From contig CAJVPP010002062.1 of NCBI GenBank assembly GCA_910592005.1, forward strand, positions 1-16,519: a DNA stretch of 16,519 bases, given 5' to 3'. This document shows positions 9,000 to 16,519 of this stretch, in pieces (positions within the stretch are counted from its first letter, which is position 1; each line of letters starts with the position of its first letter). The DNA comes from Funneliformis mosseae. Its lineage: Eukaryota; Glomeromycota; Glomeromycetes; Glomerales; Glomeraceae. The position numbers and the translations under genes were made by a program. Below the pieces are notes generated by a model. That model did not search any database and had not been told where the DNA came from. It saw only the letters and a list, made by a program, of their open reading frames with translations.

Positions 9000-9557
9000 C
9001 AGTCAACGACTAAAATTATGCGGACATTTTAAAATCAAAAAAAAATTATATACACATAATAAAATAAAATAATATTTTAACAAAATAAATACAAATATAT
9101 CTTTATTTATAAAAAATTTAATAATTAATCCTATTTCCATTTGCGACAATTCGCCGCAGTATAATATCGATCAGTTTTTTGCAATATTTTGAAGGAATAT
9201 CTTTTCATGCATCCTTTAAATACTTTCAAACTAGATGGTGGTGGAGTTGGTGTTAAAGAACTAGATTTCGCGAAGACGTTTAAGAATAATATAAATAGCT
9301 GTTTTATTGCTCCTTAGCTGTTTAGCCATGGTATAACCTGACTGTTCACATTTATAACATAAGCAATAGCACCACGAGTTTTGGGAGTAAGTACTTCATA
9401 TTTGACATGAACTTACTTAAAAGTGAAAAGTTTTGGGGTATTGTTTATCATTATAAGTAAAAAAAGAACATATTATTTTTAATTATGTAATCATGTAAAG
9501 ATCAAGCTGCCTAATTTTGACAAATAAAAATGTCCACATAATTTTGATCATTAACTG
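9000..9557 (-). mobile_element. Internally deleted Tc1/mariner element, 558 bp
   Basis: Flanked by TA at 8998-8999 and 9558-9559. Terminal inverted repeats of about 32 bp begin CAGT: left CAGTCAACGACTAAAATTAT, right (reverse complement) CAGTTAATGATCAAAATTAT, and both continue to GGACATTTT. Inside, on the minus strand, lie an N-terminal transposase piece (YEVLTPKTRGAIAY, then after a frameshift GYTMAKQLRSNKTAIYIILK, 9400-9240) and, directly after it, a C-terminal piece (KYLKDA, stop, KDIPSKYCKKLID, then LRRIVANGNRINY, 9230-9130). The DDE catalytic domain is missing between them. It differs in family from the element at 1-1304. Its removal restores the integrase reading. Confidence 0.9.
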
Positions 9558-9654
9558 TAAGATTCAGAGAATTGTTGTTGAAAAGAATCCTCCAATGTCT
9601 ATTTTATATTATTTAAATGAATCAAGGCCTCAACGACCCTTTGTAAGAGAATAG

Positions 9655-11055
9655 TTTAATACATATTAAAGAAAAATCTATGTTACTTCCTAGGTAGATA
9701 TTGGGAGATAATCAAATGCGTATAAGATGCTTCTTATAAAAATTTCTAAGTCTATTATACAGTAGGGTATAGTTATAAGGATTACTTCTTCTCTGTAGTA
9801 TAGCGTTCTCTTTTTTCAATCACGTCAGATTTGTGTGTCTAGATTCATCTGCCCTTGCAGGTGAAAAAAAAGGATAATTTGGTAATATTGGTTACTACTA
9901 TATTCAAAGGCTAAAGCTAATTTTTTATTATAACTATCTAAATATAATCCCTTCAGAATTTAAGCTTTCAGAATGAAAATTTTTTATGTAATAAATCCTC
10001 AAATATATACTACCATGTTCTTTTCAATACATTAGGACAAATGATGCACTATTTATAATTCTGTTTCATATTTTTATATAGTGCCTCCTATTGATGATCT
10101 TTTTTACATAACTATAAATATATATTAGGATTAACTTTGTCTAAGTATCTTCCTTCACGTCTCTGGGTATATGCTAAAGCTTTAGTGTCAATTTCGTCTT
10201 GCATTTTATAGATGCAATAAAATATCACATATAGAAATTTGTGGTAGTGATCACCAGCTTCTGACTAATTTGATCAGAAGAATCAATCTGAATATATACA
10301 AATTCAGAAAAGTAAAATTAAACTTGGTTACTACTATTGCATAAGTAAAAAATAAGTATTATCAGTATTCTTAGCAGGAAGTGGCAATTTTGGCTAAGGG
10401 TATTTGACAATACAGCTTAACAATTTTATCTATATATTCACTCTTTTTATATATTATTGATATCATCAAGTAAATCAATATCTTTTAACAATTTTTTCGT
10501 CTGTTTATAAAGATTTTGCCATTATACATGAAATTTATTTTGTAAAACAGAAGACTTAATAAGATAGGAGAGAATTCTTATAAGATTATTTATATGGAAT
10601 TTGATTACTGCATGAACATTTGCAATTTTTTCTCCTGCTGTAATCCAATTATAATATGGAGTATAAAGAACTGTATAAATACAGATTATTTCTTGTTTAC
10701 TCCAGTCTAACTGATATTTTATAAAATCAAGATCTTTATGAAGTTCCCTTTCTTTTTGCTTTAAAATAACTTGAAATATTTTAAAATTTCATTAATAATT
10801 CACAGTAAGACAGGAATATAGTATATCTTTAATCTTGAGATTATTAAAAATTAATTCAAGCAGTTCAGAACAAACAAGTGGACGCAGCCCAAAATTTTTT
10901 TGTGCAAGTAGCATAATACAATGTATGGAAATATTAAGTATAAAATTACATGTATATTTCCCAAATCTTCAAAATAAAATTTTGGATGAATACGCTTGCT
11001 GACAAAACACTGAATCAGTAATAGTACCTAAAAGTAAACGATAAGGTAGTATTCA
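9655..11055 (-). pseudogene. Unrecognised protein relic, tail-to-tail with the integrase
   Basis: Readable from about 11055 (LPYRLLLGTITDSVFCQQAY) through GKYTCNFILNISIHCIMLLA, LRPLVCSELLELIFNNLKIK, QLDWSKQEIICIYTVLYTPY and NWITAGEKIANVHAVIKFHI to LLKDIDLLDDINNI near 10455, in one frame with about six stops. Below 10440 it continues in pieces in other frames (KMQDEIDTKALAYTQRREGR near 10190; LLYNRLRNFYKKHLIRI near 9745). The composition is that of a helical soluble protein. Part of the early region faintly recalls an F-box helix, but I would not assign it. It is probably a repeat-family gene or transposon cargo; function unknown. Confidence 0.45.
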
Positions 11056-11063
11056 AAAGTAAT

Positions 11064-11738
11064 CAATGCAATAATAACCCAAAGTATCATACATAAGATA
11101 CCCCAAAATAGTAACTATACGAGAAAGAATTCTAGGAAGGCTCAGGCGAAAACTAGGGTATAAATTTAGTAGTACACCAAAGTAGAATAATATATAAGAA
11201 GAAAATAAGAAGTTATGCTTTGGTGTATTACTGTTGATAGGTAGAAAAAAGATCGATATGATAGTATCCTAAAGTATTCTGGAGTAGTAACTATACAGGA
11301 AAGAGTTCTAGGAATGTAAGAGCGAAAAATAAGATATAAATTTAGTAGTACATCAAAGTAGAATAATATATAGGAAAGAAAATAAGAAATTATGCTTTAG
11401 TGTATTACCGCTGATAGGCAGGAAAAAGGTTAGGAAGGCAGAAAGGTTCAGAAAGATGCACAAAAAAAGGGTATAAAAGATCAATATAGTAATAGCCTAA
11501 AGTAATCAAATATAGGGGTACCCCAAAGTAGCAACTATATGAGAAAGAATTCTAGAAAGGCTCAGGCGAAAACTAAGGTATAGATTTGGTAATACACCAA
11601 AGTAGAATAATATATAGGAAAGAAAATAAGAAATTATGCTTTGGTATACTATCGCCAATAGGCAGGAAAAAGGTCAGGAAGGCAAAAAGGCTCAGGAAGA
11701 TGCACAAAAAAAGGGTATGAAAGCAATATAGCCTAAAC
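11064..11738 (+). repeat. Tandem array of three 190-241 bp units plus a fragment
   Basis: Units begin at 11064, 11254 and 11482, with a partial fourth at 11723. Each carries the landmarks AACTATAC/T ... GAAAG, TTCTAG, a block with AGTAGAATAATATATA, and TTATGCTTTGGTGT or a variant. The first unit lacks the segment with GGCAGGAAAAAGG and ATGCACAAAAAAAGGGTAT that ends the other two. The plus strand is strongly purine-rich. Compared blocks of units 1 and 3 differ only by transitions. No coding reading is apparent. This looks like a satellite-type array. Confidence 0.85.
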
Positions 11739-12081
11739 TAATTTAGCACTTTGTGCCTCATCCTTGGCAATCACGAAAGGCAAGATTGTAAGAATAGCGT
11801 AATACTGGCATTTCGCAAAAACTTAACAAAATACTAATAAATAGGTGCACGCAAATTGAACTTTTTTACATATAGTACTCGTATGGATATTACCATGCCT
11901 GATATTTACTCTATATTCGATTAAGATGAAATATGATAGAAACACTTATGGAATATGAATATATTTTATAAAATGAATAAGATAAACATTATACTTATTT
12001 GTTTTGTAATAATGGTCTAACAACATTTCGTAAAATTATATATTGAATCACATGATAATAATTTGAACTCTAGAGATGTGA
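11739..12081. other. AT-rich stretch without recognisable content
   Basis: I find no convincing coding reading, inverted ends or tandem structure here. Short hints of coding on the plus strand (around 11990-12060) are too broken to assign. Confidence 0.4.
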
Positions 12082-12219
12082 AAATGGCATACTTATACTA
12101 GTGTAATAGTTGGTCGCAAATGATACACTTCTGGCAATCAAATGGGTCAAGCTAAGGAATATAATAACTCAGCATTCAAACAAGCATATGAAACTGGTGA
12201 ACTAATAGAACTATACTAG
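12082..12219 (+). pseudogene. Short coding scrap, unknown
   Basis: The plus strand reads KWHTYTSVIVGRK, a TGA (possibly from CGA), then YTSGNQMGQAKEYNNSAFKQ and AYETGELIELY to a TAG at 12217. Amino-acid composition and codon pattern look like former coding sequence, but it is only about 45 codons with no recognised domain. It ends 46 bp before the inverted repeat at 12266 and may be the gene into which that element inserted. Confidence 0.3.
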
Positions 12220-12265
12220 TTCCTTATTTCCCCTCTAAATCACTTCTATAATGCTACTATAGTTT

Positions 12266-12280
12266 CAGGTGGGATCGTCC
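12266..12280 (+). repeat. Left inverted repeat of the 3-kb element
   Basis: CAGGTGGGATCGTCC; 14 of 15 match the reverse complement of 15289-15303, the difference being T/C. GTTACATAATTT follows at 12296. Confidence 0.65.
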
Positions 12281-12477
12281 CATATAAGAAAAACAGTTAC
12301 ATAATTTATTAAAAATTTTTTTATATAGTATAAAGTAATTTTTCAGGGGTCTTACATTAGCACATTCTTGCAATGAATTGTGGGTAAATAAATTAGACAA
12401 ACTTGAAGCTTTTGCATCATATTATAATAATAACTGTTAAATCCACTTAAATTCAACAACTTTTATAACACAATTGA

Positions 12478-14949
12478 CCCGATAAAAACATATCTGAAAA
12501 GAAGTCTTATACAGAATGTAAAACAACCGAGTCAACTAGATTTCACATGTTGAAAGGAAATAAATGGAAAGAAGTCAAAAATAATAACTTGGTGAAAGCA
12601 ACATAGACGGAAGGTATTGTTCTATGTAATATTTGTTATATAAATTTTGTAGAAAACCCTTTAAAAAGAGGATTTAAAAGAGCAAGAACTATGACTGAAG
12701 AAGTTATGAGTGAAGCTGTAGACGAAAATGCCACAGATAAAGAAGAGATAAGTACGAAGATTGATCTTACTAAAGCCATCAAAGCGATAGCAAAAATCTT
12801 TTATGAAAGAGAGCATTTAAGGAATGAAGGTCCTATATATGAATTTGATGAAATGCAGAGATTGCTTCAGGAAATTGAACTAAGCTTGAAAGATTTTTTT
12901 GACCAACTTTATTTAGCAGCTCGACCACTCGAACATAACGAACAAATAATAGGCCATATGAAAAATTTAATGGTATTCATTTGTTATATTCTTGCTTCTT
13001 TAAATAATACAAAAATTAATTCTTTCAACTTTGATCTTGCATTCTATTTAGATTTGGTAGGTACAAGTAATGAAGGCTTGAATACAATGGCAAATCTTGG
13101 AGCGACTACAATATCAAGATCGGTAGATCGTAAGAAGAAAGAAATTTCAGATTCGTATGGAAAATATGTAGAAAATGCTATTGCAAAATATTCAGAACAG
13201 GCTTTTGTGTTGAATATTGATGATTATCACAATATTCACATTCAACGGCAATCTGATACAACTAGTACATCTTGGGCAGCATATATGGCAACAATCGTAA
13301 TGAATCCTTGTCCCATGTCAGTGATACCACGTGATAGGGCATTTAATCCAAAAATCATCGACGATAAGCTGATTATGAAGCATTTTGATAATTGATTTAT
13401 TGCAAACCTTAGAATCTCTTATAATGATTGTATGCGAGACTATATAGGTAAAGAATGTACTGATAATGAGCTCATGAACAGATTAATATTGCACAGTTAT
13501 AATGATAGGTTAATGGAAAGAAAAACTAGTCAGCATGTGAAAAATGCTATTCTTTTTGATTTTGTTGAGAGTAGTTTGAAAGGCATGGAAGATTATATAA
13601 AAGCTCTCCAAATCGTTCATGATCAAGAGCCAATGCAATCGTTTCTTTCCGATTACGCAATTTCCATCATTGCAGACTGGCCTGGTCAGTTTTATATTCG
13701 TAAAGCTATTGCACACTGGCTTCTTCTCAACAACGAATTGATTCCTTCATTTGTTACAACTTTTTTGCCTATGATGGGTCCTCTTCATGTATTGTTGAAT
13801 ACTCGAGAGCTTGTTTTTTTGAAAAATTCACATTTGTTCAATGATATCTACAAAGGGATATTCGGAATGCATAAGGATCTTGGTAAGAAGTCACGGCCAT
13901 GGCAAATTGATTTAATTCTTCACATAATATGCATGGCGTGACTTGATATAGATAACATCATTTTTTTCAAGTTTGGTCGTTCATGCAAGAATATCGAATT
14001 TTTATATTTAACTGATCTTTTGAGCTATTTAATCCCTTTAGTCCTTGATGTTTATGCAATGCACTACTGAGAAGGTAATTGGCCAGCCTATGAAGAAGCT
14101 TATATGCAGTGTTAGAGTGATCTTTTTCTTTGATTTGACCGAAGAAATTATAAACGTGCTCCTTTGATGTTCTTCTCTGATATATTTTATTGGATAGAGA
14201 TGAATAATCCGATGATTAATATAGTTATTAATTGCCTTGCCTCTTTAAGTGATTGTTCTATAAAAATCATTCACAGCATCATTCGATGACGTACAGCTAA
14301 GTTCTTTACTGCATAATAATTGCAAAAGGAGGTTCATTTTATTTTTTAGCATCGAAAGGATAATACTTTTCGACAGCATTTTGTGAATTCTGTGAAATAT
14401 CCATATACGCTAAAGCAACTGCATACACTTTTCCAAAAGTATTCTATATTACTTTTAGATGTATTTACAAAAATATACCAAGCATGACATCAGTATCCTT
14501 CAATTATTAAGACATTATCTGATGGAATTAACTCGTATAAGTTGCCTTCTTTAGGTTACGAAATAACTGACCGTCACATTTCGTAAGGTTTTGTTACCTC
14601 TAAAAAACCCCTTACAGTCGTCTTGTGTGATTATTCATATTGTGATCATACTAATTATTTGAATGATTGTAGTGTTCTTGCATGTGGGTATGGTTACCAT
14701 AGCCATTGTCTACAAAAATATCAGTCTAAATGTTTGTTATGTTTAGACTATCTTCAGGTTGAAATTAAAAAAAATATCAATGCATTAAAGGAAAGTATGA
14801 CAAGAAAATTAAACGAGAATGAATTTATTGATGAGAACAATGAAAATATAGTTGATGATGATTCGGGAAATGTTGAAGCGGCAACGGATGATGTAGCAAC
14901 AATGGAAAATTTGTTAGAACACGCAAAAAAAACATTTTTTGAATTGTAA
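12478..14949 (+). pseudogene. Large zinc-binding, probable transposase relic (DUF6589-like?)
   Basis: A single frame runs from 12478 to the TAA at 14947 with 12 internal stops and no frameshift. The N-terminal part has a CxxC pair (CNICYINF, 12625-12636). Then come MTEEVMSEAVDENATDKEE (12691), a helical region, NIDDYHNIH (Asp codons 13219 and 13222), IIADWPGQF (Asp 13675), MMGPLHVLLNTRELVFLKN, and LPSLGYEITDRHIS. A Cys/His-rich C-terminus follows, LCDYSYCDH ... ACGYGYHSHCLQKY ... KCLLC (14623-14742), resembling a RING-type zinc ribbon. It ends in an acidic, coiled tail. The conserved Asp motifs and the flanking inverted repeats suggest an RNase-H-fold transposase related to the fungal DUF6589/KDZ group. 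That link is from memory of family patterns, not proven. In-frame stops: 12604, 13393, 13939, 14068, 14113, 14131, 14287, 14314, 14317, 14347, 14485 and 14584. Confidence 0.6.
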
Positions 14950-15288
14950 AATTTATTATTTTTATTGAATAAATTTTCATATCTATTGTGTCAATTTTTT
15001 TGCATATTATATATACAGAATATTTTATTCTCAAATGCTTTTATTTTGTTTTAAATATCAATAAAACTATAAATAACAACTCTTATATAAATAATTCTTG
15101 CATATTTACATTTAAGACACATAATAAAAGGTATTAAAAATATTTTAAGATACATAATAAATGGTTTTTTTTTAAATAAATCAATAAGATTTTTTTAAAA
15201 AGTTGCGAACTTTTTTTTTTATATTATCCAAAATTCGCGATTTTGATTGGTCAATCAACAATTACAAGGGTTAAAATTTGTGTAACCA
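14950..15288. other. Non-coding AT-rich 3' part of the 3-kb element
   Basis: No coding reading. An AATAAA (14966-14971) lies about 20 bases after the stop and could be the polyadenylation signal of the large gene. ATACATAATAAA/ACACATAATAAA occurs twice (15117 and 15151). A run of T lies at 15211-15220. Confidence 0.4.
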
Positions 15289-15303
15289 GGACGGTCCCAC
15301 CTG
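15289..15303 (-). repeat. Right inverted repeat of the 3-kb element
   Basis: GGACGGTCCCACCTG on the plus strand, with AAATTTGTGTAAC just inside (15274-15286), mirroring the left end. Confidence 0.65.
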
Positions 15304-15536
15304 GAAGTTATACACATTTAAAAAATAACCCCTGATATGAGCGGGATATGCAAATGCTTTATTATATATTTGAAAATACATATAAACGAAATTCTGTTTT
15401 TTCTGGTGGTAGAGTCTGGACACAGTGTCTGGACTCGACTTAATTGCGTAGAAGAAATAGTGCAGTATATTAACAAACCTTCCGTTTTAAGATTTTGGCC
15501 ATTATATAATCCTTTTCATCCTTAGTTAGATTTAAG
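15304..15536 (+). other. Flank with a doubtful short reading
   Basis: A plus-strand reading from 15337 to a TAG at 15523 ends VWTRLNCVEEIVQYINKPSV followed by LRFWPLYNPFHP. The second half looks protein-like, the first half does not. It may be a 5' piece or exon of the relic starting at 15537, but the frames differ and I see no clear splice sites. Confidence 0.25.
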
Positions 15537-16259
15537 ATGAACGTAGAATTAAGTGCTTGTAGTATGAGTGATATTTCTAGATTACTTAAAATTCAAAATA
15601 TTATAGACGGAAAATTTGGAGAAACCGTTACTATTGGTAACGATCTGAATCATATGACTTTTGAAACGATTTCTCGCATATATATTACATGCAAAATAAG
15701 ATGCCGATATGAGAAGATATACAAATGCTCCTTCGAAGCTATGCTTTTTCAAGGTGAAGCAGAAAAAAATTATAAAGCTATTTTATTCGAGAATATTTTA
15801 AAAGTTATCACCCTGCAGGCTAAAGATCTAATTCATACTATTTTTGATTTACCAATACTATATTAAAAAGCTTATAGACTTTCTCAGCCCTTTCCCTCTT
15901 TCGCAAAAGCATTAGAAAATTTTGTTTTACCTTTGACAAGAGCACGAGCCCTTCCCTACTATGATTGGGTTTTAACTTAAGTATAAAGCTTGTTTATAAG
16001 ACTTCTCATGCTTAATGCAAATTTTTTATTTGTGGCTTATTACAAATATGGAGTGAAAAAATACGAAAGATTATACTACGAAAGACTATTAGACAATTTG
16101 TTTCAACGTTTAATGTTGAAATCAATTGTTGAAAATTTTACTAATACACCAGATTACAGCTCATACAGGATCTTTCCCTTTTCCCTCTCCCTCTTCCCCT
16201 CCCTTTACTCACTTCACTATTCTCTTTTAATACTATTGGTAAGAATTGTGAAAAGGTAA
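15537..16259 (+). pseudogene. Unrecognised protein relic of about 240 codons
   Basis: One frame from ATG 15537 (MNVELSACSMSDISRLLKIQ) passes a TAA at 15864, continues KAYRLSQPFPSFAKALENFV and LPLTRARALPYYDWVLT, passes TAA and TAG/TAA stops near 15978-15986, and goes on as LFIRLLMLNANFLFVAYYKY and VKKYERLYYERLLDNLFQRL to TNTPDYSSYRIF. After that it enters a pure pyrimidine tract, where coding character ends. Two of the stops are one C-to-T step from CAA. It is rich in Leu, Tyr and Lys, with amphipathic helices. No family recognised. It sits just outside the 3-kb element. Confidence 0.45.
16171..16206 (+). repeat. 36-base pure pyrimidine tract
   Basis: Every base from 16171 to 16206 is C or T, in blocks such as TTTCCC and CTCCCTCTTCCCC. 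Such a tract can form triplex-like structure. It lies at the end of the readable part of the relic at 15537. Confidence 0.85.
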
Positions 16260-16519
16260 CAACTCTAGATCGTCCCAGTGTAACCCCAGTTGCATACTTG
16301 ATTCTAGGCTTCACAATGCGTTGCTGACTTTCCCTTTCAAACTCCTTAAACTTCTTAATCTTTTGATAATATTGTATCGTAAAACCAAGAGTGTTCGGAT
16401 GAGTCTAGGTACATGTTCTAGATTGGTGTTGGAAATTGGGATGTGAGAGCTGGGATTGTAAACGGCGAAAAAAAGTACAAGCCGGGCCCAATGAATATTA
16501 TTTGTCCAATCTCAACTTT
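16260..16519. other. Terminal stretch, no gene seen
   Basis: No coding reading on either strand. It contains GATCGTCCCA (16268-16277), a 10-base match to the left end of the 3-kb element, followed by GTGTAAC. Near the end, the GC-rich AGCCGGGCCCAATG is flanked by GTTGGAAATTGGG and the inverted CCAATCTCAAC. This may be the edge of another repeat continuing beyond the window. Confidence 0.3.

Larger units (their letters stand above)
7343..9654 (+). pseudogene. Retroviral-type (rve) integrase relic split by three transposons
   Basis: The N-terminal part (LYYHPEGLYQNVKGLWDTCK, 7424 on) resembles integrase zinc/DNA-binding leaders. The catalytic core has HQCDLIK (first Asp 7634-7636), LQCDKGIEF (second Asp 7848-7850) and, 36 residues on, Asp (7956-7958) in LAILDNY where the family usually has Glu. 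The C-terminal part continues NNSLTRLIRMSPNN and EPQLPKGTTV to 8219, then resumes at 8773, 8992 and 9560 after three insertions, ending PQRPFVRE at a TAG (9652). Stops lie at 7409, 7911, 7998, 8796 and 8826. Frame shifts by one base near 7772 and again near 8828. It diverges from the gag relic 74 bp away. Polinton, Ginger or retroelement origin cannot be decided here. Confidence 0.75.
12266..15303 (+). mobile_element. 3.04-kb element with inverted ends and one large protein relic
   Basis: Left end CAGGTGGGATCGTCC (12266-12280); the right end (15289-15303) is its reverse complement with one change (CAGGTGGGACCGTCC). Further in, both arms have GTTACA followed by an AATTT motif (12296 on; 15271-15286), offset by about 13 bases of extra sequence on the left. 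One large protein relic (12478-14949) fills most of the interior on the plus strand. The layout is that of a cut-and-paste DNA transposon with a single transposase. I could not find a convincing target duplication, so the outer ends may be off by some bases. Confidence 0.6.

Noticed and set aside
12478..14949. Stop-codon reassignment as an explanation for the many in-frame stops
   Set aside because: All three stop codons occur within the reading at positions suggesting Arg, Gln and Trp alike, and neighbouring genes also have frameshifts and lost catalytic residues. Decay is simpler.
12255..15315. A target-site duplication for the 3-kb element, such as AGTT on both sides
   Set aside because: Only four bases agree at slightly different distances from the ends, which is within chance in AT-rich DNA.
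16268..16287. GATCGTCCCAGTGTAACCCC as a second end of the 3-kb element
   Set aside because: Ten bases match the left end, but the following GTGTAAC is in the opposite orientation to the GTTACA module in the true ends, and the 15289-15303 repeat pairs better.
16427..16519. Start of an LTR or terminal inverted repeat (TGTTGGAAATTGGG ... CCAATCTCAAC)
   Set aside because: The two arms match only about 9 of 13 bases, and the window ends before a second copy or target duplication could be seen.

Overview
The window is AT-rich eukaryotic repeat DNA, read here as genomic sequence of an arbuscular mycorrhizal fungus (Rhizophagus/Glomeromycotina type). That assignment is inference from familiarity with the repeat families and cannot be confirmed from the window alone. 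I see no intact gene, tRNA, rRNA or CRISPR array. Almost everything is a dead transposable element, and the coding relics can still be read through their stops.

Layout. 1-1304: a degraded Tc1/mariner element on the minus strand, inserted into a minus-strand gene (1306-2701) that joins an N-terminal coiled coil to a P-loop packaging-type ATPase. 3063-4230: plus-strand relics of a small protein and a hydrophilic protein, separated by a 9-bp and an 11-bp tandem repeat. 4240-7268: a minus-strand gag-pro relic of LTR-retrotransposon type (coiled coil, capsid-like region, broken zinc knuckle, retropepsin). 7343-9654: a plus-strand retroviral-type integrase relic, diverging from the gag gene and cut by three small DNA transposons. 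These are a 544-bp hAT-like element, a 133-bp hAT-like MITE and a 558-bp internally deleted Tc1/mariner copy. Each has its target-site duplication, and the integrase reading resumes across every one. 9655-11055: an unrecognised minus-strand relic. 11064-11738: three tandem units of 190-241 bp. 12266-15303: a 3.04-kb element bounded by inverted repeats, carrying a 2.5-kb relic of a large zinc-binding protein (probable transposase) with 12 stops and no frameshift. 15537-16259: another unrecognised relic ending in a pure pyrimidine tract.

The main themes are nested insertion and a distinctive mode of decay. Where two copies of the same sequence can be compared inside the window (inverted repeats, target duplications, tandem units), every substitution I compared is a transition. 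Many broken motifs also fit C-to-T or G-to-A change. This looks like cytosine deamination of methylated repeats or a RIP-like process. A packaging-type ATPase and a retroviral-type integrase lie within 6 kb of each other, with a gag-pro unit between them. That is reminiscent of Polinton/Maverick content, but it could equally be unrelated elements piled together.
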